The notes under the pieces are model-generated. The model was not told the origin of the DNA. It did not search any database and worked only from the letters and a program-made list of their open reading frames with translations. 64,000 nt of DNA from NCBI RefSeq assembly GCF_030463565.1, contig NC_134652.1, positions 6,475,897-6,539,896 on the forward strand. Direction: 5' to 3'. Of the stretch, positions 1 to 12,759 are shown one piece after another (position 1 is the first letter of the stretch; each line of letters opens with the position of its first letter). Source of the stretch: Pelecanus crispus. Its lineage: Eukaryota; Chordata; Aves; Pelecaniformes; Pelecanidae. The position numbers were made by a program, and so were the translations under genes.

Positions 1-1200
1 ACACAGTTTCCTTGTATACTGTAGTTGCCCTTGACTTTGCATACATTTTCTTTTCTTCTGTATAACATGTAGACAGTCTATACACTACGCTAAGAAGGAT
101 CCTTATGGCTTGCCTTTCTACAAAATAAACACAAATTACAACACAAGCCCCTGATTAAGTCCCATAGCATAAAAATGCCTTCAGCCCTCATTGGAGTGCT
201 TTGCCTGGTGCATTTCTAGGGGTGGGTAAAGGCTAAAGCTTAAGGAAGCAGAGCTCAGCAATGGTTAACACCATCTATCTGACACATAAATGCAGACCAA
301 CATCACTCAAATGCATTTGGGCTTTGAGTAGTCTTCCCACATGTATATCCCCTTAAAAAAAAAAACAAAACACCAAACAAAAAACCACGAATGGAGTAAG
401 CCTTCTGAGAATTTGCAGGTAACAAATACAGAGTTGTTAAACTTACTCCAGCACTAAGAACCATACTGCCAACTGTCACCCAGATTTTTTTGCTTCTCCC
501 AGCATGAGCAATAACAGCCATGGGTCAAACCTCTGTTAGTATTATGCACACAGAGTAAAATTAAAGTGGGTACAGCTTCTTTTCTGCTGAAAAAAACCCC
601 TCTAAAATGCAGTTCTCTGATCCTTTAGGTTCCTTTGTGGGAGAATTCAAATGGAGGACTCCATCCCCTAGGAAATAGTTGTCTATCATATTGCCCTAAA
701 TCTATTGCATAGATTGAACCCATGAAACTAAGTTGCTGCAATTAATTTAATAAACTTAAAAGAATTTGCATATTATATACAAGTTATTAAAAATATTTTT
801 AATAAATGTGTGTTTTCAGGTTAAAATGAAAAATTTGCAGATTTTTTAAGCCCATTTTTTCAAAGTTACTTTATTCCCAAAGTTTGCTCCCAAAAGTTAC
901 AAATTCTTTGGGTGATAAATTTCTTTATTTAAATGTATTTATCTATTTTAGTAAAGAATTTTAGTTTCATTGCATTTTTCTAGTTTTTATCTTTTAAAAC
1001 CCAAAATCTTTACCAAAGAATTTTCCATAAAATAGCAGTGAATTAGTTAAATAACCAAACTCCTCTAAGTATGTTAAAGCATCAAGATTAATTTTTAAAG
1101 TAACTGGCTTTTTTCTGCAGCTCTCTTTATTATATTTATTACCAAAAATTACATTTATTGTATCTTTGTACAGTTTGAGTTGCCTTATTTGGTTGAATCC
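1..1200. other. Unique AT-rich sequence, no supported gene
   Basis: AT-rich single-copy sequence with short A and T runs, especially between about 740 and 1,160. The only coding-like item is a 72-codon minus-strand frame (521 to 303). It has a true ATG in a good Kozak context (CCCATGG) and a consensus splice donor GTAAGT on the minus strand at 446-441, exactly 25 codons into the frame. I recognise no protein family in it and see no upstream promoter or downstream exon, so I do not call it a gene. No transposon signature is visible. Confidence 0.5.
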
Positions 1201-1222
1201 TTTCATTCTGTTTCCTTTCCAG

Positions 1223-1283
1223 GAGCAGATATCTACAGTCCCCAGAGAGCATGTGGGCCACATAAGTGATAACTACTCACTGT
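1223..1283 (+). other. Exon-like segment, very uncertain
   Basis: A pyrimidine-rich tract ending in CCTTTCCAG precedes position 1223, and a consensus donor (GTAAGT) starts at 1284. Together they delimit a 61-nt segment that is open in one plus-strand frame. Segments flanked by such sites arise often by chance in AT-rich introns and intergenic DNA, and the peptide matches nothing I know. At best it is an exon of a non-coding transcript or a cryptic exon. Confidence 0.12.
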
Positions 1284-2114
1284 GTAAGTCCTTAGGTCAG
1301 TATGGCCCCTACCCGAAAGTGCTCAAAGTGAATAATAGTGCAATATTAAACAGTGGCACCCCAGCGCTATATATTTGTGTGCTTGACATGACCCTGAGTG
1401 AGTGACCCCATGGATTTAGGTGACTTCCACGAGCTGAGGGACATCTTTCAAGGAGCAGATGACTCCCTGTATGTTGAAAGTACTTTAGCAGCTCACCTAT
1501 GGGCAACGCCTTAATCTCTTCAGTTAACTTCCATGTGGGTCCATGGAGAACACAACTTTATTCACACAGCTATAAGACTCTCTGACTTACAGTCTGCTCC
1601 TGCAAGATAACCTCTTCTTAATTGGGTGTGTTGTGGGCTTTTCTTTGGCCGATGACTCTAGTTATCACTTTGCAGCCTGCCTGAAAAAGGGCCTAGAACC
1701 TCTTAATGAACACTTTGTCTAGGCTTCCTGTCTCCTCTGTCACTGAATGACTAATTACTAATTTCCAGCTATGAATAATTTACATTACATCCTACTTCTT
1801 AACCCCAAGGGTATTTCCTTGAATTTATGTGCTTTAGATTTCTGCAGACATCTTCATGCTCCTACAAAGGCTTCACTGAACACCTGCCTGAAATAGCAAT
1901 TTTCCAAACAACTATTTTTAAATATTTGACATCGGTCATAGAAATTAAGAAATTTATCTCTAAGTGCTCTGCTAAATCTAACGTGTCAGATTTTTCTTTT
2001 TTCTTATATAAGATTATTTTAAAATTTCTGGTTTCCCAAATACCTAAGTAGCTGCACTTCCCCACACACTAGTTCTTCACTAATCCTTTAGTCTTCCTCT
2101 GAAAACTCTCTGCA

Positions 2115-2325
2115 GAGCCTGGATTATGATTATTGCAAGAGATGTTCCGGCTGCTAACAGCCGACCTGGTTATTTCATTATGCTTTTTATCACAATCATT
2201 TCTAGTGATCTGGGCTGACTATGAACGCCCGAGGGGATGTTTTTCCAAACATGTAATTATTCTCAGTTTGCCACTTCAATTGCCAGGACTAAACCCCTGG
2301 CTGGTCTCTTGATTAGTTAGAATTA
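2115..2325. promoter_or_regulatory. Candidate conserved non-coding element
   Basis: Free of simple repeats and transposon sequence, with several developmental factor-like motifs: ATTATGATTATTGCA-type AT-rich sites near 2123-2137, a TAATTA homeodomain core at 2254-2259, and GATTAG and AATTAG near 2311-2324. A perfect small inverted repeat (CGGCTG, loop CTAA, CAGCCG) lies at 2148-2163. The texture resembles vertebrate conserved enhancers, but conservation itself is not tested. It could be ordinary unique DNA. Confidence 0.25.
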
Positions 2326-2329
2326 GAGC

Positions 2330-5300
2330 CTGTGGCTCTGTGCTGTTGATCTCTCTTGCCTGCCTGACCTAAATTCCATTGTACACCTGCCATTATGCAT
2401 TTGCTTAAATCTGGAACAAATTCTGGTACTTGATGTACTGCCAGTCTCAGTTTTTAATTTGGGGAGCCGACAGGGTAAGGCAATTTGTCTCCGCATCAAC
2501 TTGTGGACCTGCCACAGAACCACCGTGCACGTGCTTCTGAGTCAACAAAGCTCACTGGGATGGAGGGCACGTCGGAGGGTGCAGCCTTTGCCCGGTGCCG
2601 CTTGCTCCTCATGTGTGCAAGAGCACACAACTGCTTCAAATACGGCTGCTCGTGATGCTGCTCCTGCTTTCGGCTGGCACTCCGTACACAGGAAAGTCTG
2701 AATGCATAAAATGAGCACAACACTCAGAGAGAAATTGTGGATTAAGAAAAATACCATGGAACAAATACCTTCTGTAGAAGTCATATTTAAAAAAGACCAG
2801 TGTAGTTCAAAGTAAAAAGAAGTTTCTTGGAGAAATATGCTCACTGATTCTAAATAGTTGTGCTTACTTAGAAAGGATTTGTAGACTCATTACCATTTTT
2901 TTTTCTAAGACATGATATAATGAATGCTTTGCTCCTACAAACAATAACATAAACATTATCCAGCCAAAGCCTTGGAACAAACTGTGCCTCAGAGGCAGGA
3001 GGCAGCTAAGGTTCTTTCAACAGCTGGCAACAGCTCTGGTGCTATGAAGTAAGGAGCTGCAGTTCTTGCCACCTTCAGGTGAAGCTGTAGAATATTTTCT
3101 ATTTTACTTCTGTAACTCAAACTGATATACCCTTAGAGCAGTTGGTCAGAAATCTGGCATACCCCAAAATTAGTGAACACTAGAACCTTTTGGTCCAAAA
3201 ACGTTGGTCAGAACCATAACTGGAGTTCAACTGGAAAAGTCTACAGTATACACCAGTCCTATCCAGTGCAGCATTTGACACTGGTATCCTCTAAAATAGG
3301 ATCTTTTGGGATGTTCTTGCAAATCTACCACAGCTGATCAAGTATCTCTGCTTCCAAGCAGGGTGGAGGTAATTTCCATAAGGGAACAACAGGGCCAAAA
3401 TGATGGCCCAGTTGCCAAAGTGTGAATAATTCTGGACACCTGAAGATCCATGCAGGAGGTGGAGCAACCTAGTCTTGGAATTAGGCACCTAAATTCTGCC
3501 AAAATCCCATTTGGGTGTCTAAATCCTTGAGTGGATCTGACCGAGGCGATATGATGATCTGAGATGTCTAGAATTTAAAGACTTCCTCTATTCTTGGAAT
3601 ACCTAAAACCCATCAGATTCTCCTTTTCTGATAAGAAAAAGATTATCTCCAATATGAGGTTTTATTTTAATAAAATCTACTGAAGGGTACAAGGAAGAGT
3701 TTATGTAGCCAGAAATTTTCATGGCTCAAAATGAATGAAACACATATTAGTTAATCCTGGCAACATGTAAGTTCAAATAATGGTGCAACCAGAAAGAAAA
3801 CTATTGACAGGAAAGACTGAGAAAAGTTATTAGGACAGATAGTAAAATGAATTATTTCCGTCAATGTGCCATCAGTAGTTTTTCAGGTGACTACAAATCT
3901 AAAATGCTTCCTTGTATTCCAAGAATGTGAAATTATACAGAAAAGTACATCTCAATATTGTAGGTAGCACTGGAGACTGGAATTAAATCTTCAGTGTCTC
4001 CATTTGAAACCTTCCTTGTCAAAAATAAAGACACAAGGAAAGAAATACTTTTCAATTGTTTGCTATTTGGACAGGGAGTTTGTCTTTGTACATGCGTGTA
4101 TAGTGCAAAGCTCGTTTTGGGTGTGACTGTCCTTTTAAAGGTACCATTAATAATAATATAAATGAGTTGTTGGCTAAGTTCTTAAGCAATTCTGCCCTAA
4201 ATTCTAGTTTTCGTCTCTTTAGACTTCAAAGGCAATACATTGATAAGACATTTTAAATGGTCTCCTCATTTAGCTTATTTCATCTGACCTATTAGCACGT
4301 GAAGTATTAGAAGTGTCTGGGTCCCATCTCCACCATGCTCAGCGTAGGATTGCCATACAGATGCAGTCAGTGGCGTAACACACATCTGCAGGAACAGAGG
4401 AGCTTCTGGGATTAAACTGAGCTAGTTCAATGGTTGAAATTATCAAACAGGGATGATGATTGCCCCACTGTTAGATTATTCTTGTAAATAAGATAGGTTC
4501 AAGTCCTTTGACTATTATTTTGGTACTCAACCATTAGATTATTGGATTGGTAAATTCTTCTTTTGGATCTGTTCTACTTTCTATAAATAATTACTTATGC
4601 AACAAAATCTGGGTCCCTCACCCTCATGACCTAGCCAGGATTGGTATCAGTTAGTCTGACCTCTTTTACTACTAGCAAAATCTCCACCCTGAACTGAACA
4701 CTTTTTCCCCAGCAACGTTTTCAAAAACTTATTTTTCTTTCCCAAAATTTTGATTTAAACCTAGAAATTAAACTAAATAAAACTAAAAAAAAAGTTACTG
4801 AGTCCATGCAAGTGGAAAACAGGACAAACAGCCTTTCAAGAGCACAGAAAACAAAGATGAGACAGGAAAAAATAAATGAGGAGAATGATAGTTCTATTTC
4901 ATTCTGAAGTGGGGCTTACATAAAATAAATGGTGATGAGATTGCTTTCCAAGTGGAACATGAGCGAGAGAGATTGTGAAAGAAAGAGCATTTATACATTA
5001 AATATCTGGAGTTAGCACTTTCGGTTATACTGGAAACTCCAAAGTTTCCAAGGCATCTTGTGGTAGACTGTACAAATGCCTAAGAAAGAGTAAAGGTGTC
5101 TTGGATCAGGCAGCACCCAATATGTTTATGCAGCCTTGATGGGAAGGGATGTGTTTATTCAAGCTGCTAGCCAAAATTATATGTGCTAGAGGCTGTTAAG
5201 GAAGGGAAAGAATTTATTTTTTGTAACAGTGCAATGTTATATATATAAAAAAACCCACCTAAGAAAAATGGATTTTAAGAAATTTCAAGCTGGGCTTTCA

Positions 5301-6110
5301 CTAACTGGAGAAGGAATAGGGGAGAAGAAAAACAGAGTGGGGGGGTAAGAAAATACTTAGCATCGGAGTCTTCACAGAAACTCAACAGTGATTCAGTGTC
5401 ACCCAGCAATCGGGCACTTCGGCGAGGTGTGCTCCCATGGAGGCTACACCGCAGTCTCACCCTCCCTCTCTTTCCAGCGCTATGGGTACCTCCGTCCTTG
5501 CACGCCTGTGGTCGTGCTGTGCAACAGGGATCAGAGAGTCAACCTAGCTAAATGCCAAATATTTTTTTCTTATGGATTAGGTTTCACCCGGGTGAATTCG
5601 CTGAATCAATGGACAGAAAGTTTATAGGCATTTTGGAAAATAATACTCCTATAAGAATGTCGCATCTCATCGTTAACGTGAAAAAACATATAACTGAAAA
5701 CTCCGTGACCTTGTGTGTTTGAAAAGTTGCAGAGTAATACTGGTAGATTCTGCACTGACTCAGAAAGGCACATTTTATAGCCAGAGCCTACTCGCTCTAA
5801 ATATTGGGGCTGTATCTCCTTGCGAGACCGAGTTGCATTTCACTATTCAAGTGTAACTCATGTGTAAGGGGCTCATATAATCTGCCTCAAGGAGTTATTA
5901 CCGTACTTAAAGCAAATTGTTTTGCAGGCACTGGGTTTTTAGTTTTGTAATAAATCTAGAGTTTCTTTGTCTTGCTTTATTTTGTTTCAGTGCCTAACAT
6001 CCACTCACTGGCTTTTCTTCCCAGATATTTGAATACTTAATGTTTTCAAAGCAAGAGGTTTTGTTTGCTTAAGTATAAATATGCTTGTATAAATTTGCAT
6101 ACCTCAAAAC
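2330..6110. other. Unique sequence between 2.3 and 6.1 kb
   Basis: Mostly single-copy DNA. Short open frames at 2,323-2,844 and 5,275-5,627 overlap each other on both strands and have no recognisable domain. An old repeat remnant lies at about 3,455-3,530. The part from about 5,640 to 6,060 is free of simple repeats and could hold regulatory sequence, but no motif is decisive. No gene, promoter or RNA gene is supported. Confidence 0.5.
3455..3530. repeat. Old amniote interspersed repeat remnant
   Basis: The block contains GGCACCTAAATTCTGCC followed by GGGTGTCTAAATCC. This resembles the tract of alternating 'taggcacctaaat' and 'gggtgcctaaat' motifs seen in old interspersed repeats of birds, turtles and crocodilians. 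I recognise the motif style but cannot name the family or set its ends. The copy is short and diverged. Confidence 0.3.
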
Positions 6111-6115
6111 ACACA

Positions 6116-6152
6116 CAGAGAAAGACAGAGAGATGAGAGAGAGAGAGAGAGC
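6116..6152. repeat. (GA)n microsatellite, partly interrupted
   Basis: A purine stretch made of AGAG units with AAAG and ATGAG interruptions, ending in an uninterrupted run of about eight GA units. It directly follows a short CACACACA run, so this is a compound CA/GA simple repeat. It is probably length-variable between individuals. Confidence 0.85.
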
Positions 6153-8114
6153 AAAGACAAAATGAGGGGAGCAGACTAAAGGAGAAAAACCAGAAAAGAC
6201 AAGTTTTCCCTGTTCGATCACTGCTGCTCTTTGACTCGCATTTGTGAGGTTTTCAAGGGAGCTTGAGATCATGGCTCTCAAACAGTACTTGGGAAGATCC
6301 AACTATCTCGCAGGCCATTTCGCGGACATCGTGGTCCAGTCCCACCCAGCCTGTCTCCCTCTGTCTCCCTCGCCCAGCCACAGCCAGGGGCAAGCATAGA
6401 GGTACGGTCTTGCAGAGCAAGAGTCTGGGGGGTTTTTTACGGTAAATAAGTGTAGAAATTCCCTTGGATATTGTTTCAATGTAAAGGAAAAAGCAAGTTT
6501 TTAACAAGAGTATTTCTGTCACTTTCTTCTCAAGCCAAACAAGGAAGGAGGGGATACTTTTCTGTTGCCCTTTTTCTAGAAATTCTCTCACAGGGTGGTC
6601 CTCAACTGTTCGCCCAAATCCCAGGGACTGGATCCTTACCAGCCCCATCCTGCCCCATGGGAAAGTAACAGTCATGCAGGCAGAAGAGTTTTGGTTGATC
6701 TTACATTGATGGAGGTTATGGGTACCATAAGAAACCACATGGCTATTCGGCAGATATCAGCAATGTGAAGAAGAAAGGATTTTGAGGCAGTGTTTAGATG
6801 TTCAGCTGCGGTGTGGGGAATATGTTGCTTCACACAGCAGTTCACACTTTATCATGTGGAAGCTGAATTCTTTGGGTTTTTTTCTTAGGCAAACAAAATC
6901 TTGCTGTACTATTCTTAAGACAGCAGTTCCTCCCACTGGAAAAGCCCAGAAATCTCAGCTTTAATTCTTGGATTCCCTGCTCAAGCAATTTATTTGTTTG
7001 ATATCATAACTTGGTAAAATCAGAAATTACAAGAAAATCTTCAAAACGTTTAATACAGTGGATTTTGAAGTTTCATAGACAGAGATCTTGGGAGCCCTTT
7101 ACCCTGTAGCTTCATTGAAGTGCTTTTCATCTGAGCAAATTTAAAAACAAATTATGAAAGGATTTTGTTTTCCATGATTTAAGCATAGTTTTAAAGAACA
7201 CTTAGCACCTACTAGCTTTGTGCTTTCTGTAAATTTATCAGCTGATGCCAATATTGTTTAATCTGTGTCTGTATTACCTTGTATTTACCATCTGTTCCTT
7301 GAATGGAACCTCTGTAATAGATTATGTTTAACATTAATTTAATGAAGAAAAATGGATCTGTAATTATGTTTTCTAGTAAACTGTTGTCTCAGCTCTATCT
7401 TTAGTGTCATTTACAGCAGGTGGGAAATGGCAAGGGATTTTCTGATGGTGCCTCAGCAGCCAAAGTGGGTCTGGAATGTCACACTGAACCTGTCAGGATT
7501 AACTAGTGCACTGCTGGGGTAAGCTGGTCCTACATCCAAAGCAAGGAAAAATTCAGTAGAATAGGGCTTATTGGAATTCATGAATGATGCCACACAAACA
7601 ATGAATTGATAATAGTTCAGTTAAATAGGATACACTTACAATTACACATCTGTTAATTTGGAGGATTCTACTTGATAAATTCAAAGTTATACATGAGTGA
7701 GTTTAAAGCTGTTCACAGCCCAGTGAGTATACAGAAACTGCGTCTCTGTTCACCAAGCTAGATCAGATGGTGAGCTGAGACTGGTTTCACTTGTGTCTGC
7801 CTACCATGCTGCCAGACACACCTTAAAAAGTGGCTCAACCCTATTCACTTGGTAGATAGCAGTATTAGGGAAAACAGGAGGTCACATTATACCTGGAACC
7901 GAATGTCACAAACCAGGATGCTGTGTCTGTGGTCCACCATATTAGGCTATTGTGCTTTCATCTTCCTGAACGCTTATAGCCTCCAGCACTCCCTCTCTTC
8001 CATTTCTCTGGCATATACTTGCAGTCATAGTCCTTCGCACTCATCCTGCTCTGTTCAGTATCCTTTCCTCAGAGATCTCAGCCCAATGTTGTAGGACTTC
8101 AGGACTGGAGGGAG

Positions 8115-8131
8115 AAAAAAAAAAAAAAAAA
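8115..8131. repeat. Poly-A tract (17 nt)
   Basis: An uninterrupted run of 17 A. Nothing retrogene-like or LINE-like precedes it, so it is listed as a simple homopolymer. Confidence 0.9.
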
Positions 8132-8438
8132 TATAGCCAAAGCCAAGATGCCACTGTTACATCAAAGAACCCTCTCCCATATTTCTACCTACTGGGTTAT
8201 CCTGTTTAACAGCTCTAGTTAAGCCCTTCGGAGACACCAGCTGTGGGAAGGCTCCACAGCCAATTGCATTCTACTTACATCAACATAAGGGATACACAGA
8301 TATAGCAGAACAGTAGCACAGTCAAGTTGCTTCTACCCAAATTCCTCTTTTCACTTTGGGGCTGTATCCTTCCAGGATCCTTTTTCTTCATCACCTTTCC
8401 AGTGTACAGTACCCTTCCATTTTACCACATAAGAATTT

Positions 8439-8455
8439 AAAAAAAAAAAAAAAAA
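8439..8455. repeat. Poly-A tract (17 nt)
   Basis: An uninterrupted A run after GAATTT. No AATAAA signal or recognisable insert lies upstream. Confidence 0.9.
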
Positions 8456-11312
8456 TTAAGAGATAGCCATTCCTTTTTTTCACAGATAATTTCTAGTTTC
8501 CTTTGTCAGCTGAGCTCCTTTAATTCGTGGGACAGTGTGGAATGAAATGGAACAGAAATCCCTGTTACACTCATAATGACATAGGCCCTAAATACAGCAC
8601 TAGGCCACCGATTAAGAACAACCATTTTTCTAGATGGGATAAAAATCTTGCTATTTTGCTGCTACCTCTGCCACAAATCCAGACTGATTTCAGTCTCCAA
8701 AACCTAGAAAAAAGGTTTCCTTTAAGCTCTGCTCTCTGGCTGATATCATTTCCAGGAATTAACGAGGCCATCCATGCTATGCAGTTGAGAAGCGTGCAGC
8801 AAGTCCTAAGGTAATGCTCACACAAGACGTGAAGCCTCAGACGCCAGATGCAAAGAGCTGTCTGACTAGTGTCAGCTCAGGTATCTGTGCACCAAAGTCT
8901 GGATTGTTAAATTATATCTCTGTGTGTAAGGATACCTGATGGGATACAAAGCTAGAGCAGGACTCTCCTGAAGTACGCCTGTTTGCTCACAAATCAGGAT
9001 TTATAATTGCTAGAACCTCTTCCATTAAGCCCTGGACGATCATCAGTCATGCTGATGGATGATTCCATTACACACAGGCATAAGGCTGGAAAAGTTGAAT
9101 TGACTGTTATTTCATAAAAGAAGAATCCTGTTTCAGAAAATTAAACTGGGTTAAATGTCATGGATCTTAATGGGCTTCCAGAGTTTTAATATGTTACATT
9201 CTACTTGGTATGGCATATGTTATAACTTATAAGGATTAGCTCATCTAATTTCTGTCCAAAATCTTCATTTAAAAAAGAATTTGGGGAGAACATTTATGTC
9301 CATAGTCAAAGTTGAACTGCTTTGCAGAACCCTGCAGTGGCTGCCTGTGAGGAAGGATCCAAATCCTTTCCATACCACTGTATGACACACAGATGAGCTG
9401 GGAGCCTTGGGAAACGCTTTCTTATCAATCACATGTATATCCTATGCACTGCTATGAAATGCTGTATTTGTATCACCATATTCAAGAATGAATAAAGCAA
9501 TCACTGGGAACTCCCTTGCCAGACTTTTTTCTGAATGTTTAGGAAAACCTCTGTCGGTTTTACACTGTAAGCCCTCACTGGAATATAAAAATAGAGAACT
9601 GCCATGAGAATATGACAAAACAACTAATAAATCAGATCGTCATTTTTGAGACAATATAGCATATTGCAGCTGGAAAGGACAAAACTATACGGTTAAGTCC
9701 GTATTTCCAAGTGATGCTTTTATTAAGATTTTTCAATTTGAAATAGTTGTCTTCAGAAGGTTTTAGCAAAGAAAATGCTAAGGACATGATCATCTGATGA
9801 CCCAACCTATTTGTATCAAATGAGACACCCCACAACTTGAGAACCCTGAATCTGTGGCCACTTCCAAAGAATTCCAGCTTAGCAGTACAGTCCCAAGGAT
9901 ACACACATGAGAGTCCATTGAAGACTAGCATGTCACATTGAAAAGGAAAAGCCTGGTTCATACATTGTTTTGAAATTTCTTCCATGCCTCATAGAGAACA
10001 TACAAACAAAAAGAAAGTAAAAATATACAAATGAATCTTCCAAGAAAATGTTGCAATGAAAGAAAATTACAAAGAATTTCCTTTGTTTGGAATAGTAAAT
10101 ACAAAGAAAATCTCTGCAAACAAACTTCTTTCAGTAATGATATGAGTTAAGTTCACAATGTAGGTCATGAGATCCTGAACCATTACTTCCATTTCAGAAG
10201 GAATTACTGGAAGAAATTCCACATGACCCTGGTGAAGTCTGTTGTATTTGACAGTAGGGCAAGGTCTCCAGCTGACTATAGGATTAAAACAAACCCCCAT
10301 TGTATCTGCTTATTGTAGTGTCCTCAAGAGCAAACAAGCTCGAGATAGAAAGCTGTAACTCTTCACAGATAAATAGGAAGAGTCTGTTATTTTAGATATT
10401 GGTCATGCAACAGGGAAACTGCCATCTTCAGGTCACTAGTTAAACTATAACACGAGAACATCAGCTGGATCTGATGGCCGTTGTGAAATCAACTGAGGGT
10501 CATTGCCCCGTTTCTAACGTGTCCAGCAGCCTGCCTCAGCAGGACGTTCAGCACACAGCTGTGAAGGTCAAGTCCAACTGGAAGCTTGCTTTATGCTCAT
10601 GGTATTTTTTCCCTATGCTTCAGTATCCTCTAGTTCACTGATATAATCTTGGTGCTTTTTCCAAGAGATAAAAATTATTAAACACTGTACTCTTGAATTT
10701 GTCCTAGCAGGATCTAGCAAAAAACTTTTAAAAATCTGAGTTGGAAAGTTTTTCATCAAGCTTTTATCTGTGACAAGTAGAGTTGATACCTATATGAAGG
10801 AAGTATGTGAAAATGAACTCCTACCAGATGCCAGTCACTGCTGCAGTGCCAGTGCCAACATTGTAGGCTGCATGCCGTATGAATGCAGCACATCTATTAA
10901 AATGCAGAGGACGTTTTTCCCCTGAAATACCTGCAGAGAAAGAATGTCTTGACTTTTATTCTGTATTTACTGGTTTAGCTGAAAAATGCAAAAAAGACAT
11001 TTAAAAGTTGGCTTTAGAAAGGACACAATCAGTGTCTTTCAGTGCCTTCTGTGTAAACCTCTGGGCATTTTCTATACAAATATTATCTAAGCAATTATTT
11101 GTTTTCTTCACACATTTAATTGAAAGTGCTTTCCTTTTTCTAGTCCTTTCTTCAAGTCACACAGCTGTGACCACACGAATGTCCTATTTCTTCTGTATAG
11201 CTGGGATTTCACTACAGCATGCTGAAATAGTAGACTGTAAATCCAGGGAATACACAGCAAATGTCAAAAGAGGTGATTAAACTGTTAAAAATACACAGAA
11301 CTGCTTCCTTTC

Positions 11313-11334
11313 TTTTTTTTTTTTTTTTTTTTTT
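11313..11334. repeat. Poly-T tract (22 nt)
   Basis: An uninterrupted run of 22 T in a pyrimidine-rich context. If it is the reversed A tail of a retro-insert, the insert would lie to its right on the minus strand. No such insert is recognisable. Confidence 0.9.
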
Positions 11335-12759
11335 CCATTTTTTTAAAATTAGGGAAGATCCACGGAGTGGCCAGAGCCAGCAAAAAAACCCCAACACTAT
11401 TAAAGGGAATATGCAAAGGGCTCTTTAAACATGGAGCTTTTAAAATCTTCGTATTTTATTATACAAAATTAAATGTTTGAATATTTTCTTTGTTACCTGT
11501 TTGGTTTGGGTTTGGTGTTGTTGTTGTTGTTTTGGGTTTTGTTTTTTTTTTACTTTCTTTAAAATCACAGTTGTCACTGTGTTCTTTCCCTTGATTTTCC
11601 ATGTGGGGGACTGGTACCACAGACATTGTGAACACTTGCTCCTGAACAGAAGAGATGGGAATAATAAACTATAAAAAGTTGTTTTAGAAACATTTTCTAG
11701 TGGTTAGCTTCAAATTCTGGGCCTGCTAGCCAAGAACATGGATGCTTTTTGAATACAGTGGAAATATCTAATTTTAACAGATGAAATAAATGGAACTAAG
11801 CATGTAATAAGGGTACTATTCAGTATAAATACAGCAGAGATTGTCCAATACAGATTACCTAATGAGCATTAGATTGCCTCCTCTAGTTACAAAGTAAAAA
11901 CAAACAGCTCCTAACATTATGCATTAGTAACAGGCCCTCAGGAAATGCCCAAACCCAAACTTTAAAACATCAATCTCCAGTGTAGAAAATTTAATCTGTT
12001 ATTTACTAGCAATGATGCTACTAGGTACTCCTTGTATGAATATCAAGAAATCATACAGCCTAGTTTTTCACTGTCTTGCAAGCAAGTGAAGACAGCCATG
12101 AGAGTACTTCCAGATGTTAAATGAACCCGCCACATTTCACGGATTCAGGGTTTTCTTTTTAAGACCATTTATAGAACTTTGGAAGGAGCACAGGGTATCA
12201 TGTTATTAAAAGGTAGGGAGGAGCGTTTTATTTTTACAACAAATTAAAGACATGACTTAGTTTTTTGCAATCGCCATTAATATCTACAGTCCAAAAAGGA
12301 AATAGCTGTAGGTACCTATAACTAAATAAGTTCCTACCATTATACTAATGGATTTGCACCAAAGAACATGTCCTAAACTTGGATGTAGCAACTGGTAAGG
12401 CATCCAAACGTTCAGCTGGGTCTGATGTTATTGTGAAGTTCACAGAATTTATAACTATTTAGGCTGCCATGTTCTGTGCAATGAACTTTGTGATCCTTTA
12501 AGTATTAATTCCCAAAAACCAAGAAGAATTAGAGAATGACTTCTCAGAAGTATTGCAGAAAAGGGGTACCTCTGTGAAATTGTAGAGAAACATGCTACGA
12601 TCACACAACTAGTCCAGAGCAAAGCAGGAGCAGTAGCCAGTGTGTTCTGTTATGATGCTTCAGACAGCATTTACTGTCTCAAGAAGAATGGAAGAGTATA
12701 TACAAATGATAGGAAGGGAGAAAGGAAGATTAAGAACACCCACACATTAAAATAGGAGT

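Larger units (their letters stand above)
6160..12750. other. Unique sequence from 6.2 to 12.7 kb, no supported gene
   Basis: Single-copy AT-rich DNA. The longest frame (minus, 6,738 to 6,253, 161 codons) opens at a non-ATG codon, overlaps plus-strand frames and carries no known domain, so it is treated as chance. A 117-codon minus frame at 9,985-9,632 is likewise unrecognised. Homopolymers lie at 8,115-8,131 (A17), 8,439-8,455 (A17) and 11,313-11,334 (T22). Two similar short segments at about 10,465 and 12,412 may be remnants of one old repeat. Confidence 0.5.

Noticed and set aside
6253..6738. 161-codon minus-strand frame
   Set aside because: It opens at a GTG rather than ATG, overlaps plus-strand frames, and has no domain or family resemblance. 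No splice or promoter context supports it.
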